The notes beneath the pieces were generated by a model. The model was not told the DNA's origin, searched no databases, and saw only the letters and a program-made list of their open reading frames with translations. Shown here piece after piece: positions 55,481 through 55,643 of a DNA stretch of 55,643 nucleotides (the stretch's first letter is position 1; each line of letters starts with the position of its first letter). The stretch covers positions 1-55,643 of the forward strand of contig JAAWHL010000006.1 of the NCBI GenBank assembly GCA_022795855.1, read 5' to 3'. The position numbers and the translations under genes are program-made. The stretch is from Lawsonibacter sp. GTDB lineage: Bacteria; Bacillota; Clostridia; Oscillospirales; Oscillospiraceae.

Positions 55481-55543
55481 ATTCTTTTTCTTTGGAAAGA
55501 AAAAGAATCAAAAAGAAACTTTTGACGCAAAACTTCGTTTTGC
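55481..55543. repeat. dispersed double-hairpin repeat family B, copy 2
   Basis: ATTCTTTTTCTTT-GG-AAAGAAAAAGAAT then GCAAAAC-TTC-GTTTTGC. Confidence 0.75.
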
Positions 55544-55548
55544 TTTAG

Positions 55549-55643
55549 AGCCTGTTTAATATCTCGAAGTATGCCGAATGGCAGGGAATTTTGCCGCCAG
55601 GCAAGGCAAATTTTCGCAGGAATCCTTGGTGGCTTCCAAGAAA
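55549..55643 (+). repeat. dispersed TIR repeat family A, copy 4 (truncated by window end)
   Basis: AGCCTGTTTAATATCTCGAAGTATGCCGAATGGCAGGGAATTTTGCCGCCAGGCAAGGCAAATTTTCGCAGGAATCCTTGGTGGCTTCCAAGAAA. Confidence 0.8.

Noticed and set aside
55450-55643. TPP riboswitch upstream of thiM
   Set aside because: No CUGAGA or ACCUGAUC-type core found; the sequence is occupied by the two repeats, and the window ends here.
19-55643. tRNA or rRNA genes
   Set aside because: No recognisable tRNA TTCRA/cloverleaf signatures or rRNA segments seen, though no dedicated scan could be run.

Overview
This 55.6 kb GC-rich window looks like the chromosome of an anaerobic Clostridia/Oscillospiraceae-type bacterium, probably one contig: it starts in a truncated clpC-like gene and ends inside a dispersed repeat. 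I could call about 46 protein genes. I recognised no rRNA, tRNA, CRISPR array, prophage or transposase. Left part (1-14.3 kb): clpC, malQ, a BlaI/BlaR1-like sensor pair with an atypical sensor domain, a lipoprotein, CIRCE-controlled htpG, and an SLH/phosphodiester-glycosidase surface protein. Centre (14.3-41.5 kb): a molybdenum island. It holds cofactor genes (mogA-moaE fusion, mobB-moaC fusion, moaA, a moeA-like gene, moeA, modABC, mobA), a TRAP transporter plus cytoplasmic DMSO-reductase-family enzyme operon (with nitrilase, Cys-free CMD-like protein, cupin, Fe-S subunit, DUF2848), a GntR/FCD regulator, a LIV-type ABC transporter, and a FAD-less xanthine-dehydrogenase-family enzyme with ferredoxin, a domain-permuted XdhC and a MocA-like protein. 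Right part (42-55.6 kb): dapF, dapL, a second malQ with ptsH-ptsI, rubrerythrin, queH-SLOG, and a thiamin salvage operon. Most notable signals: (i) a shared AT-rich operator-like motif (ATATGTAATATATTT) that may link both Mo-enzyme modules and the GntR gene; (ii) a three-stem pseudoknot-capable leader just upstream of the DMSO-reductase-family gene; (iii) a ~163 bp TIR-bearing dispersed repeat (4 copies plus one divergent candidate) and a second double-hairpin repeat with compensatory changes. Product calls come from motif recognition by eye; no database search was run.
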